Shown here piece after piece: positions 8,250 through 17,372 of a DNA stretch of 64,000 bases (its first letter is position 1; the number at the start of each line of letters is the position of its first letter). Both the position numbers and the translations under genes were made by a program. Under the pieces are notes generated by a model, which saw only the letters and a list, made by a program, of their open reading frames with translations, had not been told where the DNA came from and made no database searches. This stretch comes from an uncultured Acidimicrobiales bacterium (lineage in GTDB: Bacteria; Actinomycetota; Acidimicrobiia; Acidimicrobiales; SHLQ01), in assembly GCA_938041035.1 (NCBI GenBank), contig CALHYX010000024.1, forward strand, positions 1 through 64,000, given 5' to 3'.

Positions 8250-9019
8250 CGTTCGCTCCGGCGGGGGAGGACCACCATGCGGCCTTCGTGTTCGATCACA
8301 TCGACCGCGGTGCCGAACGTGGCCCCGAGCACGGCCGGGTCGAGCACCGTCTCGGGGCTGCCCGTCGCCTCCACCCGGCCGTCGGCGAGCAGCACCAGTC
8401 GGTCGGCAAAGTCGCCCGCAAGATTGAGGTCGTGCATGGTGGAGATGATGGTGAGGCCGTGCTCGTGGCGGAGCGACTCGATGAGCTCCAGCACGTCTTG
8501 TTGATGGCCGAGATCGAGCGCGCTCGTGGGCTCGTCGAGAAACAACAGCTGCACCTGTTGGACCAGCGCCCGGCCGATCACCGCCCGCTGGCGCTCCCCG
8601 CCGGAGATCTGGGCCAGCGGTCGATCGGCGAGCTGCTCCAGGTCGAGCTGGGCGAGGACGTCGCCCACGATCGCCAAATCCTCGGCGCTTTCCACGCCGA
8701 GCATGCCGAGGTGGGGGGTGCGGCCGAGGAGCAGATAGTCGGTAACCCGCATGGCGGGCGGCATCTCGGGGATCTGGGGTACGAGGGCCATGAGTCGGGC
8801 TCGCTCGCGTCCGTCGATCTCGGCCAGGTTGCGTCCGGCTACTTCGCGATGGCCCGAAGCGCCGACCAGATCGAGAAGCGCTCGCAACAGCGTCGTCTTG
8901 CCGGCGCCGTTCGGGCCGATGATGGTGACCCACGACCCGGCTTCGACCTCGAGATCGACCCCGCGGACGACCTCCCGGTCACCCAGGCGCACCCGAAGGT
9001 CGACACACCGCAACATCAT
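8246..9019 (-). CDS. btuD: Cobalamin ABC transporter ATPase
   Basis: 257 residues from ATG at 9019, overlapping the permease stop as TGATG; a second ATG follows immediately at 9016. It has Walker A GPNGAGKTT, signature ISGGERQR, Walker [13 protein letters not shown] and switch His in STMHDLNLA. This is the FecE/BtuD-type siderophore-B12 ATPase. Its position between btuC and cobU, under a B12 riboswitch, identifies the substrate as a corrinoid. Confidence 0.9.
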   Translation of the reverse strand: MMLRCVDLRVRLGDREVVRGVDLEVEAGSWVTIIGPNGAGKTTLLRALLDLVGASGHREVAGRNLAEIDGRERARLMALVPQIPEMPPAMRVTDYLLLGRTPHLGMLGVESAEDLAIVGDVLAQLDLEQLADRPLAQISGGERQRAVIGRALVQQVQLLFLDEPTSALDLGHQQDVLELIESLRHEHGLTIISTMHDLNLAGDFADRLVLLADGRVEATGSPETVLDPAVLGATFGTAVDVIEHEGRMVVLPRRSER

Positions 9020-10059
9020 CAGGCCACCAACCGACGACTCGTGCGCAACACCATGATGAAGAACGGCGCGCCGATCGCCGCGGTGAGCACGCCGATCGGG
9101 ACCTCGGCCGGGGTGGCGATCGAGCGGGCCAGCAGGTCCACGCCGGCGAGAAAGGCGCCACCCACGATGAACGACAGCGGCAACACGACGCGGTTGCTGG
9201 TTCCGGCGACCAGCCGGACGGTGTGGGGCACGATGAGTCCGACGAACGCGATCAATCCGCCGACCGCCACCGCGGCCGCGGTGCCGAGCGTGGCGGCGAC
9301 CACGACGACGGCTCGCACCCGGGCCGGCCGTAGCCCGAGCGTCGTCGCCTCGGCATCGCCCACGGACATGACGTCGAGGCGCCGACGATGCACCAGGATG
9401 ACCGCGGTCATCACGAGGACGTACGGAAGCGCGAGGTAGACCTCGTTCCAGCTCGAGTTGGCGAGCGAGCCGAGGATCCACGAGTACACCTGGCGGATGG
9501 TGTCGACGTTGCGCTGTTGAATGAACGTCTGGATGGCCGTCAAGAACGCGGTGACCGCAACGCCGGCCAGCAGCAGCGACGCGATCGATCGGACGCCGCC
9601 GGCCGCATTGCTGAGGACCCACGTCGCGCCGACCGCCCCGATGGCACCGACGAAGGCGAGCAGGGGAAGGGCGTCGAAGAAGCCGGCACCGTCGCCCCAG
9701 CCGTTGACGATCGCGATCGTGGCCCCCAGCCCGCCGCCGGCCGCCGCCCCCAGCTGGTACGGGCTGGCGAGCGGGTTGCGGAACACGGCCTGGTACGACG
9801 CTCCGGCGATCGAGAGCATGGCGCCCACGAGGATGCCGAGGACCAACCGGGGGGCCCGGAGTTTCCAGACGATCGCCGCGTTGGTCTCGGACAACCCGGA
9901 GTCGACGTTCACGCCGGGGACGTGATCGAGCACCTCGCCGAGCGCGGCGCGCACGCCGATGTCGGCCGGCCCGATCACCAGACTCGCGACGACGACACCG
10001 AACAGCACGCCCAAACTGGCGATGAGCCAGCTTGGGCGCAGCCGCTCGGCCTGAATCAT
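9019..10059 (-). CDS. btuC: Cobalamin ABC transporter permease
   Basis: 346 residues from ATG at 10059. It is a FecCD/BtuC-type permease with about ten membrane helices. Typical blocks are WKLRAPRLVLGILVGAML, the ASYQAVFRNPLASPYQLG loop, and GLIAFVGLIVPHTVRLVAG, which contacts the ATPase. It transports corrinoids delivered by the upstream binding protein. The gap to btuF is 41 nt and the overlap with btuD is one base. Confidence 0.92.
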   Translation of the reverse strand: MIQAERLRPSWLIASLGVLFGVVVASLVIGPADIGVRAALGEVLDHVPGVNVDSGLSETNAAIVWKLRAPRLVLGILVGAMLSIAGASYQAVFRNPLASPYQLGAAAGGGLGATIAIVNGWGDGAGFFDALPLLAFVGAIGAVGATWVLSNAAGGVRSIASLLLAGVAVTAFLTAIQTFIQQRNVDTIRQVYSWILGSLANSSWNEVYLALPYVLVMTAVILVHRRRLDVMSVGDAEATTLGLRPARVRAVVVVAATLGTAAAVAVGGLIAFVGLIVPHTVRLVAGTSNRVVLPLSFIVGGAFLAGVDLLARSIATPAEVPIGVLTAAIGAPFFIMVLRTSRRLVA

Positions 10060-10100
10060 CGAACGCCGATCATCAGGAGGCGATCACGGGTGGCGGGCCA

Positions 10101-11009
10101 TCAGGCGTTGACGGGGATGGCCTGCACGGCGGCGACGACGGCTTCGACCAGCTCCACGATGCGCGGCCCCCACCGGGAGGCGACGTCGTCGTTCAGTTCG
10201 ACCACGTTGCCGTTCTGGACCGCGGTCAGGCCGTCCCAGCCCGGCCGAGCTGCGACGGTCTCGGCGGTCTGTTCACAACAGACGGTGTCGGCCAGGAAGA
10301 TGATGTCGGGGTTGGCCTGCACCAGGTATTCCTCGGACAGCTGCGGGTAACCGAACGCCGAACCGTCGGCGTCGGCCGCGTCGGCCGCGTTTTCGAGCCC
10401 GGCGAGCTTGTAGACCTCGCCGATGAAGGTCGACGACGTGATGCTGAACAGCGTGTTGTCGAGCTCGTGGTAGTAGGTCAATGCGGTCTCGCGCTCGGGT
10501 AGATCGCCGAGGGCGGCGTCGATGTCGGTCTGCATCTGGAGCACGACCTCAGCGGCTTCGCCGATGTGGCCGGTGGCCGCGCCGAGCTGTTCGATCTGGG
10601 TGTACGCCTCGGCGATGGTCGTGGGCGCCACGAGCACGAGGCTCTCGATGCCCAGCTCGGTGAGCTGTTCTTCGATGGTGTCGTCGGACAACACGACGAG
10701 GTCGGGTTCGAGGGCTGCGATCGCTTCGACGTTGGGTTCAAAGGCCGACAGGTCGGCCACGACCGGAGCCTCGGGTGGGTAGTAGCTGAAGTTGTCGACG
10801 GCGATTACCTGGTCGCCGGCCCCGATGGCGAAAAGCGACTCGGTGGCGCTCGGATTCATCGACACGATGGCCACCGGAGCGTCGGCCGGCAAGGTGGTCT
10901 CCGGCTCGCCGCCGGTGGTCGAGATGCCATCGGGCCCGTCGCTACCGCAGGCGGTAGCCAACAACGCGAAGGCGCCGATCAGCAGGAGGATCTTGACACG
11001 TATCTTCAT
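10101..11009 (-). CDS. btuF: Cobalamin-binding ABC transporter lipoprotein
   Basis: 302 residues from ATG at 11009 with a GGAG site upstream. The signal peptide ends in the lipobox LATAC (Cys21). The mature part is a class III (BtuF/FepB-like) binding protein with VSMNPSATESLFAIGAGDQV and ALEPDLVVLSDD. It would capture corrinoids outside the membrane for BtuCD. It is the first gene behind the cobalamin riboswitch. Confidence 0.9.
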   Translation of the reverse strand: MKIRVKILLLIGAFALLATACGSDGPDGISTTGGEPETTLPADAPVAIVSMNPSATESLFAIGAGDQVIAVDNFSYYPPEAPVVADLSAFEPNVEAIAALEPDLVVLSDDTIEEQLTELGIESLVLVAPTTIAEAYTQIEQLGAATGHIGEAAEVVLQMQTDIDAALGDLPERETALTYYHELDNTLFSITSSTFIGEVYKLAGLENAADAADADGSAFGYPQLSEEYLVQANPDIIFLADTVCCEQTAETVAARPGWDGLTAVQNGNVVELNDDVASRWGPRIVELVEAVVAAVQAIPVNA

Positions 11010-11024
11010 GGGGGTGCTCCGTTC

Positions 11025-11225
11025 GCCGAGTGCGGGTCAGCACGACAAGGAGGCCCTGTCGCACCCACGCCCTTCCTCGAGGGTTTGGTGTGCCCAACCC
11101 CTCCAGGCGACCGGACTCATCGCGACACCTTCCCGGCCGGGGGCCGGGTTGGGTCTCGCGCTTCACCGTTGCGGGACAGTGCCGGGTTCAAACCGGCTTC
11201 GCTGAAAGGGTTGGTTGAGTTGAAT
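11025..11225 (-). ncRNA. Cobalamin (AdoCbl) riboswitch
   Basis: On the minus strand, the leader of btuF contains the riboswitch core ACTGTCCCGCAACGGTGA (11163-11180) preceded by GAAGCCGGTTTGAACCCGGC. Further downstream is a B12 box, AGTCCGGTCGCCTGGA (11102-11117). These are the two best conserved parts of the cobalamin riboswitch family in the right order and spacing. A C-rich and G-rich region between the B12 box and the btuF ribosome site could form the switching structure. Family knowledge predicts repression by adenosylcobalamin. The outer boundaries given are approximate. Confidence 0.9.
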
Positions 11226-11230
11226 CGCCA

Positions 11231-11236
11231 AGTGTA
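11231..11236 (-). promoter_or_regulatory. Probable -10 box of the cobalamin operon
   Basis: TACACT on the minus strand lies a few bases before the predicted riboswitch 5' end. The upstream spacer is G+C-rich and TTCTCC about 18 bp away is the best -35 candidate. This is positional inference only. Confidence 0.45.
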
Positions 11237-11272
11237 GCGAGCGGCGGGTCGCCCGGAGAATCGGGGTCTCGC

Positions 11273-12130
11273 TCAGTCGTCGAGCGCCGCCGCGACCGCC
11301 AGCGTGCGCCGGGCGTTCTCGACGTGCAGGTTCTCGATCATCCGGCCGTCGACGGTGACGACACCGCGACCGTCGGCCTCGGCTTCGTCGAAGGCGGCGA
11401 TCACGCGGGTGGCGTGCTCGACCTCCTCGGCGGTCGGGGCCCACACGTCGTTGGCCGGTTCGAGTTGGCGCGGATGGATCAACGTCTTGCCGTCGAATCC
11501 CATCTCGAAACCCTGGCGGCACTCGGCCACGAACCCGTCGGCATCGGCGATGTCGTTGAACACGCCGTCGAGGGCGACGATTCCAGCCTCCCGGGCCGCG
11601 AGCAGTGCCGTCGCCAGATGGGGGACGAGGGCGTGGCGCCCCGGGGTTTGGGTCGCCCGGAGTTCCTTGGCGAGGTCGTTGGTACCCATGACGATGGTCG
11701 AGACCCGGTCGAAGCCGGAGATTTCGCGAGCCGCGAAGATCGCGGCCGGGGTTTCGACCATCGCCCAGATCGTGGTGTGGTCCGGCGCGTCGGCGGCTTC
11801 GAGCGAGTCGGCGATCATCGCCAGGTGGGCGGCGTTGGCCACCTTGGGGATCACGATGGCCGCCGGGCCGACCTCGGCGATGGCCCGGATATCGTCGGCG
11901 CCCCACGGGGTGTCGAGACCGTTGGCCCGGATCGTCAGCTCGCGTTTGCCGTACTCGCCCGACGCAGCGGCGGCACACGCCTGGGCCCGGGCGGATTCCT
12001 TGGCGTCGGGGGCGACGGCATCCTCGAGGTCGAAGATGATCGCGTCGGCGGGCAGGCTCTTGGCCTTCTCGAGGGCCCGTTCGTTGGCCGCGGGCATGTA
12101 GAGAACGCTTCGGCGGGGTCGGAGGCTCAT
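11273..12130 (-). CDS. CitE/HpcH-family CoA-ester lyase or malyl-CoA thioesterase
   Basis: 285 residues from ATG at 12130, overlapping the preceding stop as ATGA; the longer open frame upstream is not used. The N-terminus [18 protein letters not shown], the acidic block IIFDLEDAV, the Mg-binding Glu in [10 protein letters not shown] and the [11 protein letters not shown] loop place it in the CitE-like TIM-barrel family. It sits next to an L-malyl/beta-methylmalyl-CoA lyase-like gene and a MaoC hydratase. That context suggests either a second lyase or an (S)-malyl-CoA thioesterase (Mcl2-like); sequence alone does not decide. Confidence 0.85.
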   Translation of the reverse strand: MSLRPRRSVLYMPAANERALEKAKSLPADAIIFDLEDAVAPDAKESARAQACAAAASGEYGKRELTIRANGLDTPWGADDIRAIAEVGPAAIVIPKVANAAHLAMIADSLEAADAPDHTTIWAMVETPAAIFAAREISGFDRVSTIVMGTNDLAKELRATQTPGRHALVPHLATALLAAREAGIVALDGVFNDIADADGFVAECRQGFEMGFDGKTLIHPRQLEPANDVWAPTAEEVEHATRVIAAFDEAEADGRGVVTVDGRMIENLHVENARRTLAVAAALDD

Positions 12131-13188
12131 GCGTTGAACCCGTAGGCGCCGGCGAGTTCGGGGTCGCGGGCGGCGAGACTGCGGGCGAGTTCGACGACCA
12201 CGCGGCACTGCTTCACCGAGGCGTCGTCCTCCATCTTGCCGTCGAGCATGATGGCGCCGGTGCCATCGCCCATCGCGTCGATCACCCGCTGGGCCTGGGC
12301 CACCGCGTCGGGATGCGGCGAGAACACCCGCTTGGCGATGTCGATCTGGGCGGGATGAAGGCTCCAGGCGCCGACACAACCCAGCAGGTAGGCGTTGCGG
12401 AACTGGTCCTCACACGCCTCGCCGTCGGAGATGTCGCCGAACGGTCCGTAGTAGGGCAGGATCCCGTGCATCACGCACGCGTCGACCATGCGGGCGATCG
12501 TGTAGTGCCACAGGTCCTGCTGATAGGTGGCCCGCGGGGCCGACTCGTCGTCGGGGTTGGGGTCGTCTCGCACCACGTAGTCCGGGTGGCCGCCGCCCAC
12601 CCGGGTGGTTTTCATCCGCCGGTTTGCGGCCAGGTCGGCGGGGCCGAGCGAGAGGCCCTGCATCCGGGGGCTGGCCCCGCATATCGCCTCGACGTTGGCC
12701 ACGCCTCGGGCCGTTTCGAGAATGGCGTGGATGAGAATGGGCGTGGTGAGCCCGGCCTTGGCCTCGAGCTGGGCCAGGAGACGATCGACGTAGTGGATGT
12801 CCTCGGGGCCCTCGACCTTCGGGATCATGATGACATCGAGCGCCGCCCCGATCTCGGTGACCGAAGCCACCAGGTCGTCGAGCCCCCAGGGCGAGTCCAG
12901 GCTGTTGACCCGGGTCCAGAACTGGGTGGTGCCGAAGTCGACCGAACGGCCGACGTCGAGCAGGCCGGCCCGAGCGGCTTCTTTGTCGTCGGCGGGCACG
13001 CCGTCCTCAAGGTTGGCCAACAACACATCGACCTTGGTGGCCATGTCGGGCACCTTCGAACGCATCTTGGCGTTGTGGGCCGGGAAGAAGTGAATCATCC
13101 GCGAGGGCCCCATCGGTATCTCGGTCACCGGCGCCGGCGCGCCGACGGCGAGCGGCTTGAAGAAGTCCTTCGGGCTCTTGGTGCTCAT
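12127..13188 (-). CDS. L-malyl-CoA/beta-methylmalyl-CoA lyase
   Basis: 353 residues from ATG at 13188. The long N-terminus before the CitE barrel, the acidic motif [16 protein letters not shown], the metal-binding [14 protein letters not shown] and the [21 protein letters not shown] block are typical of the longer malyl-CoA lyase (Mcl1) branch rather than citrate lyase beta chain. The enzyme cleaves beta-methylmalyl-CoA to glyoxylate and propionyl-CoA, and malyl-CoA to glyoxylate and acetyl-CoA. It overlaps both neighbours by four bases, so all three genes form one operon. Confidence 0.87.
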   Translation of the reverse strand: MSTKSPKDFFKPLAVGAPAPVTEIPMGPSRMIHFFPAHNAKMRSKVPDMATKVDVLLANLEDGVPADDKEAARAGLLDVGRSVDFGTTQFWTRVNSLDSPWGLDDLVASVTEIGAALDVIMIPKVEGPEDIHYVDRLLAQLEAKAGLTTPILIHAILETARGVANVEAICGASPRMQGLSLGPADLAANRRMKTTRVGGGHPDYVVRDDPNPDDESAPRATYQQDLWHYTIARMVDACVMHGILPYYGPFGDISDGEACEDQFRNAYLLGCVGAWSLHPAQIDIAKRVFSPHPDAVAQAQRVIDAMGDGTGAIMLDGKMEDDASVKQCRVVVELARSLAARDPELAGAYGFNA

Positions 13189-13715
13189 GACGCGCCTTCG
13201 TCGTCAGCCCAGATGTCGTCGCCGTACGGGCGTTGGCGGGCGGGTCCGGCATCTTTGGCCCACACGAGGACCTTGCGCTTGAAGTAACAGACCTCTTCCC
13301 CCCGCTGATTGATGCCCTTGGTCTCGACGGCCACGATGCCGCGATCGGGCTTGGACTTCGAGGGGCGAACGTCGAGCACCCGGGTCTCGGCGTAGATGGT
13401 GTCGCCGTGAAACGTGGGTTTCGCGTGCTTGAGGGTCTCGATCTCGAGGTTGGCGATCGCAGCACCGCTGACATCGGGGACCGACATGCCGAGGACCAAC
13501 GAGTACACGAGATTGCCGACGACGACGTTCTTGCCGTGAACGGTCTCGTTCTCGGCGAACCACTCGTTGGTGTGCAACGGGTGGTGGTTCATCGTCAGCA
13601 TGCAGAAGAGGTGGTCGTCGTACTCGGTGATGGTCTTGCCGGGCCAGTGCCGGTAGACGTCGCCGGGGACGAAGTCTTCGAGATAGCGCCCAAAGGGCCG
13701 TTCGTGTGCGGTCAT
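13185..13715 (-). CDS. MaoC-family hydratase, likely mesaconyl-CoA/beta-methylmalyl-CoA
   Basis: 176 residues from ATG at 13715 ([15 protein letters not shown]). An in-frame alternative at 13754 would leave only 30 bp to the divergent gene. The hot-dog fold is shown by [20 protein letters not shown] and the catalytic region [17 protein letters not shown]. Short MaoC proteins of this size are paired with malyl-CoA lyase in actinobacterial ethylmalonyl-CoA clusters, where they hydrate mesaconyl-CoA to beta-methylmalyl-CoA. It is the first gene of the three-gene operon, so the specific assignment rests on context. Confidence 0.8.
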   Translation of the reverse strand: MTAHERPFGRYLEDFVPGDVYRHWPGKTITEYDDHLFCMLTMNHHPLHTNEWFAENETVHGKNVVVGNLVYSLVLGMSVPDVSGAAIANLEIETLKHAKPTFHGDTIYAETRVLDVRPSKSKPDRGIVAVETKGINQRGEEVCYFKRKVLVWAKDAGPARQRPYGDDIWADDEGAS

Positions 13716-13784
13716 GGCCCCAAACCCTACGATGTCGTCGCCGACGGGTCCCACCCCGACGGTTCCGATCGACGAAGCGAGCCG

Positions 13785-15005
13785 ATGATGTCCGCCACCC
13801 CTTCATCACCCATCTCTCCATCACCCGCCGCCGATTCGGGTGGTGAACCGTTGGAGCTGGCCCACCGATTTCCCGGAGTGCGCGATGGGTGGGCGCGCTT
13901 CGACGGCCCGGCCGGTACCCAGCCCGTCGATGTTTCCATCGACGCCACCGCGGAGTTTCAACGCAGCGGTTTGATCGCCAACGGCCACGGCCCGTTTCCG
14001 ATGGCCGATGCCTGCGATGCGCTCGAGGAACGCGTACGAGCCGCCGTGGGTCAACTGCTCGGCGCCGACCCGGACGGGGTGTCGGTCGGTCCGAGTTCGA
14101 CAGCGATGGCGATGCGAGTCGCCACCGCTCTCGCTCGCGAGTTGGTAGAGGGGGATGAGCTGGTGGTGACCGAACTCGATCACGACTCGAACATCACGCC
14201 GTGGACCCTGGCCGCAGCCGACGCCGGGGCGACGGTGCGGATGGCGGGCCTGGACCCGGCGACCGGGCGCCTGCCCGTCGAGGCCGTGCTCGACCAGATC
14301 AACGACCGCACCCGCTGGGTGGCGATCACCGGCGCATCGAATGCGCTCGGCACCATGCCCGACCTGAGCCCGGTGATCGAGGCGGCCCACGCCGTAGGCG
14401 CCCACGTACACGTCGACGGGGTGCATCGGACTCCGCACCGGTCGGTCGACCTCGCCGACCTCGGGTGCGACAGCTACGTGACCTCGGCGTACAAGTGGTA
14501 TGGCCCCCACGCCGGGATTCTGTGGATGCGACCCGAACGGCTGCAAGCACTCGCGGTATCCAAAGTGCGTCCCGCTCCCGATGAAGGGCCCGGTCGGATC
14601 GAGCTGGGGACGCCGTCGTTCGCCGGGTTGGCCGGCATCGAAGCCGCCGTCACCTTTCTGCTCGAGGTCGGCCTTGATCGCATCGAAGCGCACGAACGGA
14701 CGTGCTTCGCCCGCCTGCTCGACGGTCTGCTCGCCATCGATTCGGTCACGGTGTACGGGCCGCACGACCTGGTCGAACGGGCGCCGACGCTCGCGTTCAA
14801 CGTGGCCGGGCGCTCCCCCCATGAGGTGGGGATCGCCCTCGCGGCGGAGAAGATCGCCGTTTGGGACGGCCACTACTACGCCCTCGAGGTGATGAAGGCG
14901 CTCGGGTTGGATGACTCCGGGGGTGCCGTGCGCGCCGGCATGGCCATCTATCTCGGGCTCGCCGAGGTCGAGCGGCTCATCGTCGCGGTCGATTCGCTGA
15001 GCTGA
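13785..15005 (+). CDS. Cysteine-desulfurase-like class V aminotransferase
   Basis: 406 residues from ATG at 13785 (a second ATG follows directly). It is a fold-type I PLP enzyme: SVGPSSTAMAMRVATAL binds the cofactor phosphate, ELDHDSNITPW and HVHVDGVHRTPHRSVDL give the Asp/His pair, and SAYKWYGPHAGIL has the Schiff-base Lys. The pattern matches the cysteine-desulfurase-like subfamily, not housekeeping IscS; I see no obvious active-site Cys loop of IscS type. Substrate unknown. It is divergent from the MaoC operon. Confidence 0.85.
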   Translation: MMSATPSSPISPSPAADSGGEPLELAHRFPGVRDGWARFDGPAGTQPVDVSIDATAEFQRSGLIANGHGPFPMADACDALEERVRAAVGQLLGADPDGVSVGPSSTAMAMRVATALARELVEGDELVVTELDHDSNITPWTLAAADAGATVRMAGLDPATGRLPVEAVLDQINDRTRWVAITGASNALGTMPDLSPVIEAAHAVGAHVHVDGVHRTPHRSVDLADLGCDSYVTSAYKWYGPHAGILWMRPERLQALAVSKVRPAPDEGPGRIELGTPSFAGLAGIEAAVTFLLEVGLDRIEAHERTCFARLLDGLLAIDSVTVYGPHDLVERAPTLAFNVAGRSPHEVGIALAAEKIAVWDGHYYALEVMKALGLDDSGGAVRAGMAIYLGLAEVERLIVAVDSLS

Positions 15006-15037
15006 GCGGGCCCGAGCCCGAGCCCGGCAAACGGGGA

Positions 15038-16510
15038 TCAGGCCGCGCGGGGCAGCGCCAGTTCGAACGTCGCGCCGGCCGCCGAATCGGGCACCAGTTG
15101 CAGTCGCCCGCCGTGGCCCTGCGCCACCCGCCGGGCGATGGCGAGGCCGAGGCCGGCCCCACCGGTGCCGTTGCGCACCCGCGACTCGTCGACCCGCACG
15201 AACCGCTCGAAGATCCTCTCTGCGTACTCCGGCGGTACGCCCGGCCCGTCGTCGTGCACCCGGACGAATGCTTCTCGACCCCGGACGCCGACTGCGATGC
15301 GGACGGAGGTGTCGGCGTGGGCGGCTGCGTTTTCCACCAGATTGCGGATCGCCCGGGTGAGCGTTGACACGTTGCCGATGACTCGCGCCGGCTCGATGAC
15401 CCGCACCGAGACCTCGACCGGGTGCGGACGGTCGGCCTCCACCAAACAGATCTCCTCGAGATCAACGGCGGATTCGTAGCTCGTGGCGTTCGAGCCGGCG
15501 TCCTCGTCCATGCGGGCGAGGAGCAGGAGATCGTCGACCAGACTGGCGAGCCGGGTGTTCTCCTCGTCGACGACGGCGGCCACGTGTTCCCAGTCAGCAT
15601 CGTCGGGGCGGGCCCGAGCCACGTCGAGAGTGGCGCCGGTGGCTGTTATTGGACTGCGCAGTTCGTGCGACGCGTCGGAGATGAACTGGCGCTGCCGATC
15701 GCTTGCCCCCTGCAGGCGATCGAGCATCCGGTTCATCGTCGTCGCCAGACGTTTGAGCTCATCGTCGGCTGCGGGAACGGCGATGCGTTGATCCAGGCTG
15801 TCGGCACCGATGCGGTCGACCTGATCGATCATCGTTCCCACCGGACCGAGGGCCCGCCCCAACGAAAACCAGGTAATCGCACCGAGCCCGAGGAGCAACA
15901 GCGGCAGGCCGAAGATGGCGATATCGTCGATGCCGCTCGTGATGTCCGTGTCGCTGCCGACCATGGAATCGGCTTCGTAACGAACGAGGACCTCGCGCCC
16001 CGCCGGGTCTCGGACCACAAAGCCGTGAACGACGGCGATCGGGCCTTCCTCCTCCGAAGCGATCTCGGCTCGCTGCTCGACCGCTCGTCGGGCCCACGCC
16101 GCGAGCTCAGGTCGTGTGTCGTCGGACCCACAGTCGATCCGGCCGGGGGCGGCCCGGCACGCAAACGTCCGGGAGATGTCGACGCGGCCCGTCGCCTCCA
16201 GGCTGGCGGCTTGACCCCGCTGGTCGAGGACCATCACGTTGGACGGCGAGAGACCGATTGGCCAGTCGGCAAAGACGGAACCACCGTTTGATCCGGCCCA
16301 CCGCTCGATTCGGACTCTGAGATCCTCGCCGTACTCGGTGAGAACGCCGTCGGTCGCGTTCACAGCCTCAGCGGCGGACTCGAGGGAGTCCTCGGTAAGG
16401 CTGCTGTCAAAGTCCTCCAGCCCGCCGGCCGCGATGACGATCGCGACCATCAGCGCGGTGACCACCATCACCAGCAGCGTGATCCTCGCCCGGAGTGGAA
16501 TCGACCTCAT
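15038..16510 (-). CDS. Two-component sensor histidine kinase
   Basis: 490 residues from ATG at 16510, overlapping the response-regulator stop as ATGA. The order is membrane helix 1 (about 9-29), an extracytoplasmic sensor domain (30-194) with two cysteines (118 and 127) likely to form a disulfide, membrane helix 2 (about 195-216), a HAMP linker, the H-box SDASHELRSP (His282), the N-box LVENAAAH, and G-boxes DDGPGVP and GGAGLGLAIA. It should phosphorylate the partner regulator in response to an envelope signal. Confidence 0.93.
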   Translation of the reverse strand: MRSIPLRARITLLVMVVTALMVAIVIAAGGLEDFDSSLTEDSLESAAEAVNATDGVLTEYGEDLRVRIERWAGSNGGSVFADWPIGLSPSNVMVLDQRGQAASLEATGRVDISRTFACRAAPGRIDCGSDDTRPELAAWARRAVEQRAEIASEEEGPIAVVHGFVVRDPAGREVLVRYEADSMVGSDTDITSGIDDIAIFGLPLLLLGLGAITWFSLGRALGPVGTMIDQVDRIGADSLDQRIAVPAADDELKRLATTMNRMLDRLQGASDRQRQFISDASHELRSPITATGATLDVARARPDDADWEHVAAVVDEENTRLASLVDDLLLLARMDEDAGSNATSYESAVDLEEICLVEADRPHPVEVSVRVIEPARVIGNVSTLTRAIRNLVENAAAHADTSVRIAVGVRGREAFVRVHDDGPGVPPEYAERIFERFVRVDESRVRNGTGGAGLGLAIARRVAQGHGGRLQLVPDSAAGATFELALPRAA

Positions 16511-17181
16511 GGCGCCAACCGGTAGCCGTGGCCGTGGACGGTCTCGATGCGCGCCGGATGCTCGCCGGCGTCGACCTTGCGGCGCAGGTAGCCGATATAG
16601 ACCTCGACCACGTTGGTCCCGCCGTCGAAGTCGGGCCCCCACACTTGGGCCAACAGGTGATCTTTGCTGAACACCTGCCCGGGGTTCGTCACCAACACCT
16701 CGAGGAGGTCGAACTCCCGTTTGGTGAGATCGACGCGCTCGTCGCCGCGCCGGCAGCTTCGGGTCGTGCGATCGAGTTCGATGTCTCCTGCCGCGACGAC
16801 ATCCGATCCGTCCTGATCGCCGGTCGATCGGCGCAGCAGGGCTCGGACGTGGGCGAGGAGCACTACGAACGAGAACGGCTTCACGAGGTAGTCGTCGGCA
16901 CCGGTGTCGAGGCCCTCGGCCTGATCGTATTCGCCGTCCTTTGCCGTGAGCATGAGGATCGGGGTCTGGTTCTTCGCCGCCCGAAGATCGCGACACACCT
17001 GGTACCCGTTGCGCCCCGGCAGCATCACGTCGAGAATGATCAGCCGGTAGTCGTGCTCGGTGGCCATCCAGTACCCGGTGTCGCCATCGGTGGCGACGTC
17101 GACATTGAAGCCCTCGGCGATGAGCCCGCTCTCGAGGGCGGCGGCAACGTTGTGTTCGTCTTCGACGACGAGAAGTCGCAT
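16507..17181 (-). CDS. OmpR/PhoB-family response regulator
   Basis: 224 residues from ATG at 17181; the upstream in-frame ATG at 17232 would add 17 residues not in the family. The receiver domain has VVEDE and phospho-acceptor Asp51 in ILDVMLPG, plus LTAKD and the conserved Lys in YLVKPFS. The winged-helix DNA-binding half includes LTKREFDLLEVL and RRKVDAGEHPARIETV. Such proteins bind direct repeats with a period near 11 bp, and TCTCAG repeats with that spacing lie just upstream. Confidence 0.94.
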   Translation of the reverse strand: MRLLVVEDEHNVAAALESGLIAEGFNVDVATDGDTGYWMATEHDYRLIILDVMLPGRNGYQVCRDLRAAKNQTPILMLTAKDGEYDQAEGLDTGADDYLVKPFSFVVLLAHVRALLRRSTGDQDGSDVVAAGDIELDRTTRSCRRGDERVDLTKREFDLLEVLVTNPGQVFSKDHLLAQVWGPDFDGGTNVVEVYIGYLRRKVDAGEHPARIETVHGHGYRLAP

Positions 17182-17204
17182 GGCGCTCAGTCTCGCACCC
17201 GGAG

Positions 17205-17289
17205 CTGAGAAAGATCTGAGAAGCCACATCACCGATCGAGTTGTCCAGAACGCCTGAGCGGCTCTCAGCTTCTCTCAGGTTGTTCTCAG
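17205..17289. promoter_or_regulatory. TCTCAG repeat array, probable response-regulator operator
   Basis: CTGAGA occurs at 17205-17210 and 17216-17221 (spacing 11). Its complement TCTCAG occurs at 17263-17268, 17273-17278 and 17284-17289 (spacings 10 and 11). The two groups face each other in the gap between the divergent regulator gene (17181) and lipoprotein gene (17373). Direct repeats with one-turn spacing are the usual OmpR-family binding pattern, so autoregulation and control of the export operon are likely. Confidence 0.7.
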
Positions 17290-17372
17290 CTCCGACGCGC
17301 ACCATGACGCCAGACCGAGACCGGCGTAACAGAAGCGCCGGTTCGACATCCACGAAATGTTCAGGAGATCAC

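Noticed and set aside
11163-11978. Minus-strand open frame ending inside the riboswitch
   Set aside because: Alternate-frame shadow of the CitE-like gene, with Arg/Pro-rich translation; the RNA element explains the conserved bases.
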